Shown: positions 17,037-26,364, counted from the first letter of the stretch. The stretch is DNA of 64,000 bases from Planctomycetota bacterium (GCA_016776905.1 JADHSM010000004.1:62001-126000), one strand, 5' to 3'. Made by a program: numbers and translations. Notes: generated by a model not told the origin, from the letters alone.

Positions 17037-19256
17037 ATGGTTCCCTTGATGATCATGACTCTTCTCAGTGCGGCGCTGCCTGGGGATGAACAGGATGCGG
17101 AAGCGGGTGTGGGCGGTTGGAGATTGGCGAACAGTCCCAGTGCATATCTTCGAGAGCATAGTGAAAATCCTGTGGAGTGGCATCCTTGGGGCGATGCGGC
17201 TTTCGAGGAAGCCCGAAAACTTGACCGTCCCGTTTTCCTTTCCATTGGGTATTCCAGTTGTCACTGGTGTCACGTGATGAGGAGAGAGTCCTTCTCTGAC
17301 GAGGCGATTGCTGCCTATCTCAACGCGAATTTCATTTCAATAAAAGTGGACCGTGAAGACCTTCCGCATGTGGATGAAGTCTACATGGATGCAGTGAGAG
17401 CGATGACGGGAGGAGGCGGGTGGCCTCTTTCTGTATTTTTGTTTCCAGATGGAAAACCTTTCTATGGGGGAACATATTTCCCTCCGCGTCAACGATTCAA
17501 TCGACCCGGTTTTCTTGAAATCAGTGGTTCTATTATCAAAGCATGGAATACAGATCGCGGAAAAATGCGTGAGAGTGCGACAGGTCTCCTCGATCATTTA
17601 TCGAAAAGAGACCAGCGGCAGCACGAGGGACAATCGATGGAGTTGTTTCTCGGTGGAGGAATACAGTCCGCTGCCAGTAGCTATACATTAGATCCTCCGG
17701 GATTTGGGGCAGCACCCCGATTCCCATCCCCACGATTCTTGCAGTTTCTGGTAGGAGAGGGATCTCTTTCAGGGGATGAGACATCGGTGAAAAGAGCCGT
17801 GTCTGTTCTTCGGGAGATGGCAGCGGGCGGAATCTATGATCAGGTGGCGGGTGGATTCCACCGATATAGTGTCGATGCCCAATGGCAGGTCCCGCACTTC
17901 GAAAAAATGCTCTATAACCAGGGGTCATTGGCCGAAAGTTATCTGGAGGCTGGAAGAATCACGAGTGACGAGTCTCTTCTTCAAATAGGGCGGGCAACTC
18001 TGGATGCCATGCTTTCCCAGTTTCAACTTCAAGACGGATCATTTGCAGGCTCTTGGGATGCTGATTCTGGAGGTGTTGAAGGATCGTATTATGTATGGAC
18101 TCCTGAGCAGGTGAAGGAAACAGTCGCTCCAGAATCTGTCGAGTTGGTCTGCGATCATTTTGGCATCGAAGAAGAAGGTAACTTTGAGGGTGGTGAAGCC
18201 AGCGTTCCTCGTATCGCCATGAGCTTAGAGACCGCTGCTAAAAAGCATGGTCTTTCCGTTGAGGAGGCCCAGAAGCGACTGGATCAAGCCGTTTCCAAGA
18301 TGCTCAAAGTACGGGATACAAGGGTGGCTCCCAAACGTGATGATAAGGTGGTCTTGGGGTGGAATGCTCTGGCGATATCGGGTCTGGCCCGAGGGGCTAC
18401 AATTTTAGACGAGTCTCGTTTTCGTGAGGCCGCTGTTCGTGCCTATGGAGCATTAAAAGGATCTCTTGTTGAAGAAGAGAGATTCCTTCGGAGACGAGAT
18501 CGCCATGTCTCTGAAAAGGGAGAGGCTCATGTCGTCGAGGGAAATCCTGCGACTCTTCAGGATGCCGCCCTTTGGATGAAATCGGTTCTCGACCTGTACG
18601 AGGCCACATTTCGACCTGAATTTATTCTGGAAGCGCGGCGTTGTTGGGAAGTGATTCTCAAGAATTTTGGCCCGCTGGAGACGGGTGAGGCCCTGTATGA
18701 AGCTCCTGAGGGGGCCGAGATCCTCATGGGGCGTCGTAAGGATTACTTCGACGGTGCCATTCCTTCCGGGAATGCGACGACGGCACGCAACCTTCTCCGT
18801 CTTTATGAGCTTACGGGTGAGTCGGTGTATTTGGAATCTTCGATGAACATCGTCGAGGCGGCATTGAGCAGAGTGGGACCTTATCCCATGGGGGCTTCAG
18901 AGTTACTACTCGCTGTTCAGGCGCTCCAGCGTCGGGTTCCCGTCATTGTGATTGCGGGTGATCCTTCAAAAGAAACCACTCAACGGATGTTGGAATCTGC
19001 TCTTCAGTCGAAGGTCCCATTTTCTGTGGTGGCATTACGACCTGAAGGAGAAGCTGGAGAGTCTGCAGAAAAAGCGATACCTCTTCTTGAAGGTAGAAGT
19101 TCAGGAGAAGTTGAAGCGCGTGCTTTCGTTTGTATCGATCAGGTTTGTGAAGTCCCACTCGAAAAAGTTGAAAACCTTGTATTGCGCATGGATCAACTCT
19201 CAAAAGAGATTCGTACTGCCAATGATAGCAACAGCAGCGAATCCAAGTCAGAGTAG
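17037..19256 (+). CDS. DUF255 thioredoxin-fold protein (YyaL/SPATA20 family)
   Basis: About 739 residues. The N-terminal domain matches DUF255: SPSAYLREHSENPVEWHPWG, then a Trx-like active site SSCHWCHVM (CxxC) with RESFSDEAIAAYLN and VDREDLPHVDEVYM. The remaining ~550 residues resemble the alpha/alpha six-barrel (glycosidase-like) region of the family, including YDQVAGGFHRYSVD, VPHFEKMLYNQ and DADSGGVEGSYYVWT. The biochemical role of this widespread family is not settled. A hydrophobic N-terminus (MVPLMIMTLLSAALPG) suggests export, unlike the usual cytosolic members. GGAAGAAAG precedes ATG 17037; a GTG at 16971 with GGAGGG upstream is a credible alternative (761 residues). Confidence 0.9.
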   Translation: MVPLMIMTLLSAALPGDEQDAEAGVGGWRLANSPSAYLREHSENPVEWHPWGDAAFEEARKLDRPVFLSIGYSSCHWCHVMRRESFSDEAIAAYLNANFISIKVDREDLPHVDEVYMDAVRAMTGGGGWPLSVFLFPDGKPFYGGTYFPPRQRFNRPGFLEISGSIIKAWNTDRGKMRESATGLLDHLSKRDQRQHEGQSMELFLGGGIQSAASSYTLDPPGFGAAPRFPSPRFLQFLVGEGSLSGDETSVKRAVSVLREMAAGGIYDQVAGGFHRYSVDAQWQVPHFEKMLYNQGSLAESYLEAGRITSDESLLQIGRATLDAMLSQFQLQDGSFAGSWDADSGGVEGSYYVWTPEQVKETVAPESVELVCDHFGIEEEGNFEGGEASVPRIAMSLETAAKKHGLSVEEAQKRLDQAVSKMLKVRDTRVAPKRDDKVVLGWNALAISGLARGATILDESRFREAAVRAYGALKGSLVEEERFLRRRDRHVSEKGEAHVVEGNPATLQDAALWMKSVLDLYEATFRPEFILEARRCWEVILKNFGPLETGEALYEAPEGAEILMGRRKDYFDGAIPSGNATTARNLLRLYELTGESVYLESSMNIVEAALSRVGPYPMGASELLLAVQALQRRVPVIVIAGDPSKETTQRMLESALQSKVPFSVVALRPEGEAGESAEKAIPLLEGRSSGEVEARAFVCIDQVCEVPLEKVENLVLRMDQLSKEIRTANDSNSSESKSE

Positions 19257-19294
19257 GTCACTGAGACATTGAACAACACAGGAATGGGAATCTG

Positions 19295-19804
19295 ATGAAT
19301 TCGGGAAATCAGAAAAAAGATTCTGATCATGACAAAGAAGGAAAAAAGAGAATCCGAATCGTCGTGGATTCCGATGGGTGCCCCGTCAAAGACGAGGTCG
19401 CCCGGGTGGCAAAACGTCTTCAACTACCGGTTGTTTTTGTTGCCAATCGGTTTATGAAAATTCCATCGGGTTCTGATTTCAGGCTTGAAGTCGTCCCTGA
19501 ATTGTTTGATGCCGCAGATGACTGGATCGCAGAAAACTGTGATGAGTTTACGGTGGTGGTTTGCGGAGATATTCCGTTGGCTTCTCGTTGTGTTGCTGCA
19601 GGTTCACAGGTCGTTGATCCCAGAGGTCGTATCCTTGATGAGGAGACGGTCGGAGAAGCGTTAGCTCGAAGAGATTTAGCGACCCATCTGAGGGATCTGG
19701 GATTGCCCACGAGCGGGCCTGCGCCTTTTGAACAAAGGGACCGATCCGCATTCTTACAAGCGATGGATCGGGTGCTTCAAATAGTGATGCGTCAACAACC
19801 TTGA
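19295..19804 (+). CDS. yaiI: YaiI/YqxD (UPF0178, DUF188) family protein
   Basis: A 169-residue PIN-like protein of the UPF0178 family. Hallmarks are the N-terminal IVVDSDGCPVKDEV with acidic residues where PIN nucleases bind metal, VVFVANRF, the central VVVCGDIPLASRCVAAG, and the C-terminal GPAPFEQRDRSAFLQAMDRVL. The first ~25 residues are a charged extension. Nuclease activity is suspected from the fold, not demonstrated. It lies 38 bp after the DUF255 gene on the same strand and overlaps the end of the convergent dockerin-module gene by 13 bp. Confidence 0.9.
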   Translation: MNSGNQKKDSDHDKEGKKRIRIVVDSDGCPVKDEVARVAKRLQLPVVFVANRFMKIPSGSDFRLEVVPELFDAADDWIAENCDEFTVVVCGDIPLASRCVAAGSQVVDPRGRILDEETVGEALARRDLATHLRDLGLPTSGPAPFEQRDRSAFLQAMDRVLQIVMRQQP

Positions 19805-20784
19805 GGGGGGCTGAGGCATTCTAACGGATCATCTGTCGGGTCTGGCCCACATATGTCATTCGGGGCAGCCGGAGGTGATCCTCCCGTGAAAAGGTGACCC
19901 AGAAGAAGGATGGCATCTCCCAAATTGACGTCCCCATTGTCATCGTTATCGCAACTGTCCATGCAGCCGGGTGCAGCGCCACTTGTGAACATATATCCCA
20001 AGAGGTTTACAGCGTCACTGATATCTAATGCGCTATCGCCATTGAAGTCTCCTCTGATAAATGAGGATCCTCCAATCACAGGGTAAGAGAGTTGGCATGA
20101 AATGAATTCGAGTGAGAACTCGATGCTAAAAGCGTCAAAGACGCCGTCTCCGTCAATATCAGTATCCGGGACGATGCCTAGGAAAGCGAAAACCTCTGTC
20201 ATTGTCGTGTAGTTGAAGGGGAATCCATCGAAGGGGAACGGTGCAGGGATCGCATCAATGATCAGAACAGGAATAGCCGTGGGGATTGATGGAGAGATCG
20301 CAGAGGATCCTCCGGGCTCAATCGTAAGTTCTAGAAGCACGTTAGGAACTGGGATTCCTCCGGGGAGTGTCAAGTCTGCCGGACCCGCAGAGAGTAAGCC
20401 CCCTGTGATGGATCCGGGAGTAAAGATCACAAGCGGGTTTCCCAAATCGTCGAGGCTTTCTGGGGTCACTTCAAAGAGGTTGTTTCCAGAGAAGTTGTTG
20501 GAAGTATCTCCGTCGAGGTCAATGCCCAGAAGAGAAGCGACTTCAACCTCGGGGTCATCTTGCATCGTTGGATCGTCCAAAGACCGAACTTCAAGTAGAT
20601 TAAACTGCGGACTATTTGCCAATTGATCCTGGAGTATGGGATCGATGAGATCAGAAGCGATCGCTAGAGACCCTCCGGTTATCGTGATTCCAGAATTGAC
20701 AAATGCTGTCTCGATGGGTTCTCCGGCACCAAGAGAAGGTGCAAGGAATAGAAACAGGCATGTAATTGTCAGTAACATTTTCAC
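19792..20784 (-). CDS. Secreted protein with C-terminal dockerin-like module
   Basis: A 330-residue exported protein with signal peptide MKMLLTITCLFLFLAPSLGA. The middle (about 25-240) is a beta-rich unrecognised domain with many Asp and Gly, including calcium-like loops DLDGDTSNN and DTDIDGDGVFDAF. The C-terminal ~80 residues hold the paired dockerin-like module (FIRGDFNGDSALDISDAVNL; DDNGDVNLGDAILLLGHLF) and a Cys-bearing tail ending PPQGC. It is convergent with and overlaps yaiI by 13 bp. Met3 (20778) is an alternative start. Function unknown. Confidence 0.83.
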   Translation of the reverse strand: MKMLLTITCLFLFLAPSLGAGEPIETAFVNSGITITGGSLAIASDLIDPILQDQLANSPQFNLLEVRSLDDPTMQDDPEVEVASLLGIDLDGDTSNNFSGNNLFEVTPESLDDLGNPLVIFTPGSITGGLLSAGPADLTLPGGIPVPNVLLELTIEPGGSSAISPSIPTAIPVLIIDAIPAPFPFDGFPFNYTTMTEVFAFLGIVPDTDIDGDGVFDAFSIEFSLEFISCQLSYPVIGGSSFIRGDFNGDSALDISDAVNLLGYMFTSGAAPGCMDSCDNDDNGDVNLGDAILLLGHLFTGGSPPAAPNDICGPDPTDDPLECLSPPQGC

Positions 20785-20983
20785 GATAAAGCCTCTCGCT
20801 GACGGAGCGTATGTGCGATTTTTTTAGCAGGAACGAGGCCGGCGCATCTATGCCAGCCAGTGTCTGTATCGACTGATTTATTGTACAGGCTCTTCCTGTT
20901 ATGAGATACGGGGGGTCGAGTTGGCACGTAACCTAGATAAGATAGACTGTCTGGAGTGGGATTATTTCCCGGGAGGGGCCGAA

Positions 20984-23668
20984 ATGAGTTTGAACTTGTC
21001 CAAAATTTCTCCACTGATTTTATTGTTCACAGCGGTGATGCTTTTATCTGGATCCGTTTTTTCATCCGCAGCGGATATTCCATTTGTCCGTGGAGATGCC
21101 AATACGGATGGAGTCGTCAATCTCTCGGATGGGATTTGGTTACTGCAGTATTTGTTTCTTTCGACTCCGGAAGGCGAATGCGCTGCTGCCAGAGATTTCA
21201 ATTCAGATGGGCAAGTCGATTTGGCCGATGCCTTAGGAGTGATTTCTTTTCGCCTCCTCGATGGTGCGCCTCCAGCGCATCCATATCCTTACTGTGGTGA
21301 TTCAAGCATCGGTGAATGTGCCAGCTATCCCATATGCCCGCCTGTGCCAGATGTTCAAGTGAACCGCGATGAACTAGGGGTCTGGTTTATTGAAGGCGGA
21401 TCCATTTTTGATCTCTACGAAGCTTTCGGTTACGAAGTGGCCGTTGATCGACTTTGGCAAGCAGAATATTTCCGGCGATTGTGTCGTGGAAGATTAGCAG
21501 AAATCTACGGAGTCGATCAGGCTCAGACCGATATCAGTATTCGATTGTTGGGGTATTCGGATGAGGAATACCTTGCTGGATTTGAGAACATCTCCGAACG
21601 AGCCAAGGAATTGGTTTTAGGATACATTGCGGGATTCAATCGGCGTATCGAAGAGTTGGGTGCTGACCCTACCGACTTACCTTTTGAATTTACTGATTTC
21701 GGATTCTTTCCGGAGCCGTGGACCGTCGTGGATGTGATGGCTCTACAAGTGACACTGTTGAGAAATTTTGACTCTGAGGCACTCTCTACTCATCAGTTGG
21801 ATAATGCAGTGCTTCTGGCAGAACTGGAGGACGAGCATCCCCAAGATGCCTTAGCGATGTTCGATGACCTTCGTTGGCTCGATGACCCCGATGCTCCGAC
21901 GATGATTCCTCCGACAGCACCGTTTCAGGAACTTCAGTCAGCACAAGGCTTGCCTACGCCTGTAGCGGGACAATATCAGGTAGAAAATCTCCGATTGTTA
22001 CGCGATAGGGCTCATGAGGTTTTTGAAGGAACGCGGGATCGCCTTCAAGGAATTGGGACGCCTCTCAGAATGGGGAGTTATGCATGGGTGGTAGGAGGGG
22101 ATCTGACCGATTCTGGAAACCCCATCATCTACGCGGGTCCTCAAATGGGATTCACTGCACCGGCGATTATCGTCGAAGGTTCACTTCGTGGTGCGGGTAT
22201 CGATGTTTCAGGGATGGCTGTTCCCGGGCTTCCAGGGATGATCATTGGACGTACCCCGCGCCATGCATGGTCGGGGCAGGTTGCACATGCTCATACCGTA
22301 GATTTGTATCTTGATGCCGTGGAAGACATCTCGTTGCACAGGATTGAAACCATCCCGTTGGGGAAAGATCAATTTTTCAATCTTCCGGTCTATAGATCTG
22401 TACATGGTCCAGTGATTTCACCCATAGTGATCAGCACTGAAAATCTTGAAGGTCCAGTGGTGACTTGGAAATATTCACACTGGGGAAATGAACTGCGAAC
22501 TGTGGATGTCAACCTCGACATGGTCATGGCAAGAAATCTTCAAGAGTTCAGTTCGGCTATGGATGAGTTTTCTGTCAGCCTGCACGTCTGTTACGCAGAT
22601 CGTCGGCAAAATATTGCATACTGGATGGCTGGATTAGATCCGGTTCGAGTTCCTGGTGCTGATCCACGACTTCCTCAACTTGGGGATGGTTCGATGGAAT
22701 GGACGCAGCCTGTCACTTACAAACCCAGAAAGACAGTGACGAATCCCTCAAGGGGCTGGATTGGCGGTTGGAATAACAAGGCGGGGTCAGGAGAAGCCGG
22801 TGGTGCCAATCCTAATCATGCCTATGGAAAGTTCCATAGAGCACACGCCATGCAAGATCGACTGACCTCTGCGGTGGCTGAAGGTCCACTGGACTTCGAA
22901 TTCGTCCGCGATCTTGCTCTCGAGGTCAGTGCGACTGACTGTTGCGATCTCGGAAAAAATGGCGGCAATAAGTGGTTCTTTGTTTCCGAAAGCTTTACTG
23001 AAGCAGTCGAAGCGGATTTGACACCAGAGAGACTCGAAGCTCTACAACTCCTGGAATCCTGGGATGGCTACTTTGTCGAGGGTGGAGAAGAAGCATGGGT
23101 ATCAAGTACTGTAAATTCAGACGCCTGGGAGTTACAGGATCGCTGGATTCGTAGAGTTCTCGAGTTGGTTTTTGAAGATGAACTTGAAACAGAAACTCTG
23201 ACGTGGCGTCGGCAAGGTGAAAACTTGCTGTTCAATATTCTTCTTCGTGGGTTACCCGGATCTGATCTTACTCTTCAAAATAGTATTAACTGGTTTGAGA
23301 ACCGAAGTTCTGTGGCCAAGCCTTCTGATCCTTTCGAACTGATCGTCTGGGCTTTGGATGACACCTTGGCGTCTTTAGGGCCGCGTCCTTGGGATATGGA
23401 TCGAGCGACCATCGATTATCAGGCGGATTCTCTTGGAGTCGTTTGGTCGGCTCCTTGGCTGGATCGGTCGACGTATGCACAAGTTGTGGAAGTGGGACCA
23501 GAAGGTCCGACTCGTATCGAATCGATGATCCCATTGGGGCAATCGGGTGCGATTTATGTCAATGGACAAGATCCCGAATTCGATCCCCAATACTTTGGGT
23601 TTACGGAAATCTTCGATGGATTTTTACACCGAGACTTCCCTGTGTTCCATGAGAGCCCTCAGGATTGA
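20984..23668 (+). CDS. Penicillin-acylase family Ntn hydrolase with N-terminal dockerin-like module
   Basis: An 894-residue exported enzyme. After a signal peptide (about 1-30) comes the paired dockerin-like module (FVRGDANTDGVVNLSD; DFNSDGQVDLADALG), then the acylase. GYEVAVDRLWQAEYFRR and GRLAEIYG mark the alpha chain. In GSYAWVVGG, Ser365 would become the N-terminal nucleophile of the beta chain after self-cleavage at Gly-Ser. PGLPGMIIGRTPRHAWSG and the late GGWNNKA follow the acylase pattern. Such enzymes hydrolyse amides (beta-lactams, acyl-homoserine lactones, acylated peptides); the substrate is unknown. GGGAGGGGCC supports the start at 20984 over a TTG at 20921. The stop overlaps the TTG start of the next gene. 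Confidence 0.9.
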   Translation: MSLNLSKISPLILLFTAVMLLSGSVFSSAADIPFVRGDANTDGVVNLSDGIWLLQYLFLSTPEGECAAARDFNSDGQVDLADALGVISFRLLDGAPPAHPYPYCGDSSIGECASYPICPPVPDVQVNRDELGVWFIEGGSIFDLYEAFGYEVAVDRLWQAEYFRRLCRGRLAEIYGVDQAQTDISIRLLGYSDEEYLAGFENISERAKELVLGYIAGFNRRIEELGADPTDLPFEFTDFGFFPEPWTVVDVMALQVTLLRNFDSEALSTHQLDNAVLLAELEDEHPQDALAMFDDLRWLDDPDAPTMIPPTAPFQELQSAQGLPTPVAGQYQVENLRLLRDRAHEVFEGTRDRLQGIGTPLRMGSYAWVVGGDLTDSGNPIIYAGPQMGFTAPAIIVEGSLRGAGIDVSGMAVPGLPGMIIGRTPRHAWSGQVAHAHTVDLYLDAVEDISLHRIETIPLGKDQFFNLPVYRSVHGPVISPIVISTENLEGPVVTWKYSHWGNELRTVDVNLDMVMARNLQEFSSAMDEFSVSLHVCYADRRQNIAYWMAGLDPVRVPGADPRLPQLGDGSMEWTQPVTYKPRKTVTNPSRGWIGGWNNKAGSGEAGGANPNHAYGKFHRAHAMQDRLTSAVAEGPLDFEFVRDLALEVSATDCCDLGKNGGNKWFFVSESFTEAVEADLTPERLEALQLLESWDGYFVEGGEEAWVSSTVNSDAWELQDRWIRRVLELVFEDELETETLTWRRQGENLLFNILLRGLPGSDLTLQNSINWFENRSSVAKPSDPFELIVWALDDTLASLGPRPWDMDRATIDYQADSLGVVWSAPWLDRSTYAQVVEVGPEGPTRIESMIPLGQSGAIYVNGQDPEFDPQYFGFTEIFDGFLHRDFPVFHESPQD

Positions 23669-24618
23669 AAGCCTTTCTTCTGCTGGTGTTCGTGTTGTGT
23701 GCTTCGGGGTGTCAGATTCCGTGGTATGCGTCCAATGCGAGTGGAATAGTTGAGCGTATCGCCAATTCCAAAACCAGTGATCAATTATTGGCGGAACTGC
23801 CCCAGGAAGCTCCTCATCGAAAAGCACTGGAAGATCTTCCAGAGGTATTGGAGTTTGCTCGAGATAAGGGCCTGAATGTTGGGGGCGCATATCAACGTAT
23901 AGACGTCATGCCTGACCCGGTCAGCTTTATCGTTATCGCCGCGCAACCCGAATCATTGACTCTCCATCAGTGGGATTTCCCCATCGTCGGTTTGGCTCCT
24001 TATAAAGGATACCGGTTCCTGAAACATGCACAGAGAGAGGCTCAGGCTTTGCAGTCTCAAGGTCTCATCTCTTGCGTTTATCCTGTCGAGGCTTTCAGTA
24101 GTCTCGGATGGTTTCCTGAAGCCTTACCCGGTGCGATTCTGTCTCTCTCTGAGCCACGTAGGGTGCGAATCATATTTCACGAGTTGGTTCATCGAACCAT
24201 CTTCTTTCCCGGTAAGGCCGATTTGAATGAGAGTTTGGCGAACTATCTTGGAGACGAGTTTGCGAAAGAATGGATCGAGAAGAGATACGGGCGAGCGAGC
24301 GTTCAATTCGTTGATCTGCACGATGAAATTCAAGATCAGGAGCGTCTCCGCCAGCGGGTCCTTCGATTGAAGGAACAGTGGTCTGCTCCCACGTTGCAGG
24401 ACGATCTGGAGCAATTTCAGGAAGAATTGCGATCTGAGACATGGATGTCGCAAATGGGGCGAGAACAATCTGTCCGAATCTGGACCCTACCCATGATACT
24501 GATGTTACAGGTCTACGATTCCGGGGCTTGGCCTTGGAAGGAAGTCTGGGAAAAGTGCCAAGGGGACGTCGATGTCCTCCAGTGGCTGATCCAGCGGGAA
24601 TTTCTTGGAACTCCGTGA
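23665..24618 (+). CDS. COG4324-type putative aminopeptidase lipoprotein
   Basis: A 317-residue protein starting with TTG inside TTGA, so it is coupled to the upstream acylase stop. The N-terminus ends in a lipobox (LCASGC, Cys16). The metallopeptidase core is FHELVHRTIF (HExxH, His172-Glu173-His176) with PGKADLNESLANYLG, where Glu189 is the likely third zinc ligand. This matches the predicted aminopeptidase family COG4324, whose activity is largely untested. The enzyme should be anchored at the periplasmic face. Coupling to an amidase suggests both act on the same secreted or envelope substrates, which is an inference. Confidence 0.85.
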   Translation: MKAFLLLVFVLCASGCQIPWYASNASGIVERIANSKTSDQLLAELPQEAPHRKALEDLPEVLEFARDKGLNVGGAYQRIDVMPDPVSFIVIAAQPESLTLHQWDFPIVGLAPYKGYRFLKHAQREAQALQSQGLISCVYPVEAFSSLGWFPEALPGAILSLSEPRRVRIIFHELVHRTIFFPGKADLNESLANYLGDEFAKEWIEKRYGRASVQFVDLHDEIQDQERLRQRVLRLKEQWSAPTLQDDLEQFQEELRSETWMSQMGREQSVRIWTLPMILMLQVYDSGAWPWKEVWEKCQGDVDVLQWLIQREFLGTP

Positions 24619-24708
24619 TCATGACCCTCGTTACATTTTGTAGACACTCTGGGAATCGTTCTTTAGAGACGATTTCAGAGCTTTCTAGGCCCGCTAGAAG
24701 GGAATCTC

Positions 24709-25284
24709 ATGGATATGGGAGCCGAAGACAAGAAGTTGGCGTTCGAGGAGGTATTCATGCCTTTTATCGACGACGTCTTCCGCTTTTCCCTGGGATTGAC
24801 TCGCAATAGAACCCAGGCAGAAGATCTGGTTCAAGATACATTCTTGAAGGCATTTAAGGCGTTTGGTTCATTCCGCGCCGGGAGCAATGCAAAATCATGG
24901 ATCTTCAGGATCTGCAAAAATCACTTTATCGACAAATACAGAGTGAAAGCCCGCAGGCCTGTACATCAGACTCTTGTAGATGGTGTTTCCTCAGTCTCTC
25001 CTCGACGCTCGATTGAAGTGTTCGAAAGAGAAGGGATCGAGAATGAAGACACCTTTTTGGATCTCTTTGGGGATGAGGTGAATCGATTTCTGAGGGAACT
25101 GCCCGAAGATTTTCGAAAAGCTCTCCTCCTCTGTGATCTCGACGGATTAAGGTATGATGAAATCGCAGACGTTCTGGATGTCCCGGTCGGTACCGTCCGA
25201 TCGAGAATCTCTCGAGCGCGTGCATTTCTGAGAGAAAGACTGGAATCTTACGCAACAGAACTCGGCTACGGTCGAGATCAATAA
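24709..25284 (+). CDS. ECF-type RNA polymerase sigma factor
   Basis: A 191-residue sigma-70 family protein with only regions 2 and 4. Region 2 (about 10-85) includes LTRNRTQAEDLVQDTFLKAF and SWIFRICKNHFIDKYR. Region 4 (about 125-180) includes LPEDFRKALLLCDLDGLRYD, EIADVLDVPVGTVRSRISRA and RAFLRERL, a clear helix-turn-helix. The acidic linker is longer than average. AGAAGGG precedes the ATG. It directs RNA polymerase to specific promoters and is followed 17 bp later by its anti-sigma factor. Its own target promoter was not identified with confidence in this window. Confidence 0.95.
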   Translation: MDMGAEDKKLAFEEVFMPFIDDVFRFSLGLTRNRTQAEDLVQDTFLKAFKAFGSFRAGSNAKSWIFRICKNHFIDKYRVKARRPVHQTLVDGVSSVSPRRSIEVFEREGIENEDTFLDLFGDEVNRFLRELPEDFRKALLLCDLDGLRYDEIADVLDVPVGTVRSRISRARAFLRERLESYATELGYGRDQ

Positions 25285-25301
25285 GCGGGAAGTCAAGGCT
25301 C

Positions 25302-26105
25302 ATGGACGATTGTATTCGATATCAAGAAAAACTTCATGAGTGGGTTGATCAAGAATTAGATCTTCCTATCAGTGAAGACATCGATCTTCATGTGAGCCGT
25401 TGTCCTCATTGTGCGGATACCGCCAAAGGCATCCGGCATATGAAGGAGTTGGTGAAGTGTAAGGCATTCCGGCCTGAGGTTCCCCAACGGCTAAGAGGTA
25501 ATATCGAGCAAATGATCAACTTGGAGTCTCGTCGGAAGATCGTCTCTCGCTGGTCAGGAAGATCGATTTTACCTCTCGCCTCGACGGCGGCATTGATCCT
25601 TGTTTTTGTTTTCCCAATACTTTTCGATAATTTTTCCAAGCCTTCCTCGCTCGATGCCAGTGTTATCAGTGATTACGTTTTCAATTCACACTTGAGGTCA
25701 CTGAATGGAGACGATAAGCCCAGTGCGCTCTTTGAATGTCCCATTCAAGCGGGACAGTTTATCTCCGGGGTTTTTGATCGGCAGGTCAAACTCCCCGTGT
25801 TGGATACTTTCAGTATTTGGGGCGTTTCTATGGAGACGATCGATGGGAGCGAAATCCCGAAAGTCTTCTATCGAGGTGAAGAGCAGCACATATCTCTATT
25901 CCTAGTTTGTATGCCTCATGTCCCCTCGAAGGGGATCCATCTCTTGAAACAAGGTTCCAATTTCGGGATCTATTGCTTCCCTGGGAGTGATTTCTGCTGC
26001 CTTCTCGCCACGTCAGAACAACCGGCTCAATATCACAATGTCATCTCTTCCTGCCACTGCGAGGTCGAGAATTGCACGTCACAATGTGAGTGTCATTCCA
26101 AATAA
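25302..26105 (+). CDS. Zinc-finger (zf-HC2) anti-sigma factor, membrane-anchored, with Cys-rich C-terminus
   Basis: A 267-residue anti-sigma factor. The N-terminal ZAS domain has the Hx3Cx2C motif HVSRCPHC (His30, Cys34, Cys37) with Cys4 as probable fourth ligand. One transmembrane segment lies near residues 88-107 (LPLASTAALILVFVFPILF). The outer part of about 155 residues is unrecognised and ends in a stretch with seven Cys in the last 37 residues (FCC, SCHC, ENC, QCEC). It should sequester the upstream sigma factor at the inner membrane. The Cys-rich tail could sense redox state or metals; that part is inference. Confidence 0.9.
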   Translation: MDDCIRYQEKLHEWVDQELDLPISEDIDLHVSRCPHCADTAKGIRHMKELVKCKAFRPEVPQRLRGNIEQMINLESRRKIVSRWSGRSILPLASTAALILVFVFPILFDNFSKPSSLDASVISDYVFNSHLRSLNGDDKPSALFECPIQAGQFISGVFDRQVKLPVLDTFSIWGVSMETIDGSEIPKVFYRGEEQHISLFLVCMPHVPSKGIHLLKQGSNFGIYCFPGSDFCCLLATSEQPAQYHNVISSCHCEVENCTSQCECHSK

Positions 26106-26211
26106 TTCTAAGAGGATCGAAATCCCCAAATTTGGCTTTTCAGGGCTTTTCTCCTCCACAAAACACATCTTTTCATGAATTTAAAATTACAAACTGCTCA
26201 TCTAATGAAGC

Positions 26212-26233
26212 AAGAGGGCTTGCCTCTTTCCTT
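26212..26233 (+). terminator. Possible weak terminator after the anti-sigma gene
   Basis: AAGAGG-GCTTG-CCTCTT is a 6-bp stem followed by TCCTTCT, between the anti-sigma gene and tRNA-Leu. The stem is short and the T-run is interrupted. Confidence 0.35.
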
Positions 26234-26256
26234 CTGGGCGAGCATTCTCTCATTGA

Positions 26257-26340
26257 GGGCGAGTGGCGGAACTGGCAGACGCGGGGGACTTAAAATCCCC
26301 TCCCCGTTCGGGGGTCCGGGTTCGATTCCCGGCTCGCCCA
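26257..26340 (+). tRNA. tRNA-Leu (anticodon TAA)
   Basis: An 84-nt class II tRNA. GGGCGAG (26257-26263) pairs with CTCGCCC (26333-26339). The anticodon stem GGGGA/TCCCC encloses CTTAAAA, giving TAA. A long variable arm (CCCC-GTTC-GGGG) and the T arm CCGGG-TTCGATT-CCCGG are present. CCA is not encoded. Confidence 0.97.
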
Positions 26341-26364
26341 AATTTAGAATCTGAAAAGAGGCTC

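Noticed and set aside
24654-24674. AATCGT/ACGATT inverted repeat upstream of the sigma factor as an autoregulatory promoter
   Set aside because: The repeat is only six bases and no standard ECF -35/-10 pair at proper spacing could be identified.
26263-26364. Extended start of the barrel lipoprotein
   Set aside because: The extension would be encoded by tRNA-Leu and would spoil the lipoprotein signal peptide.
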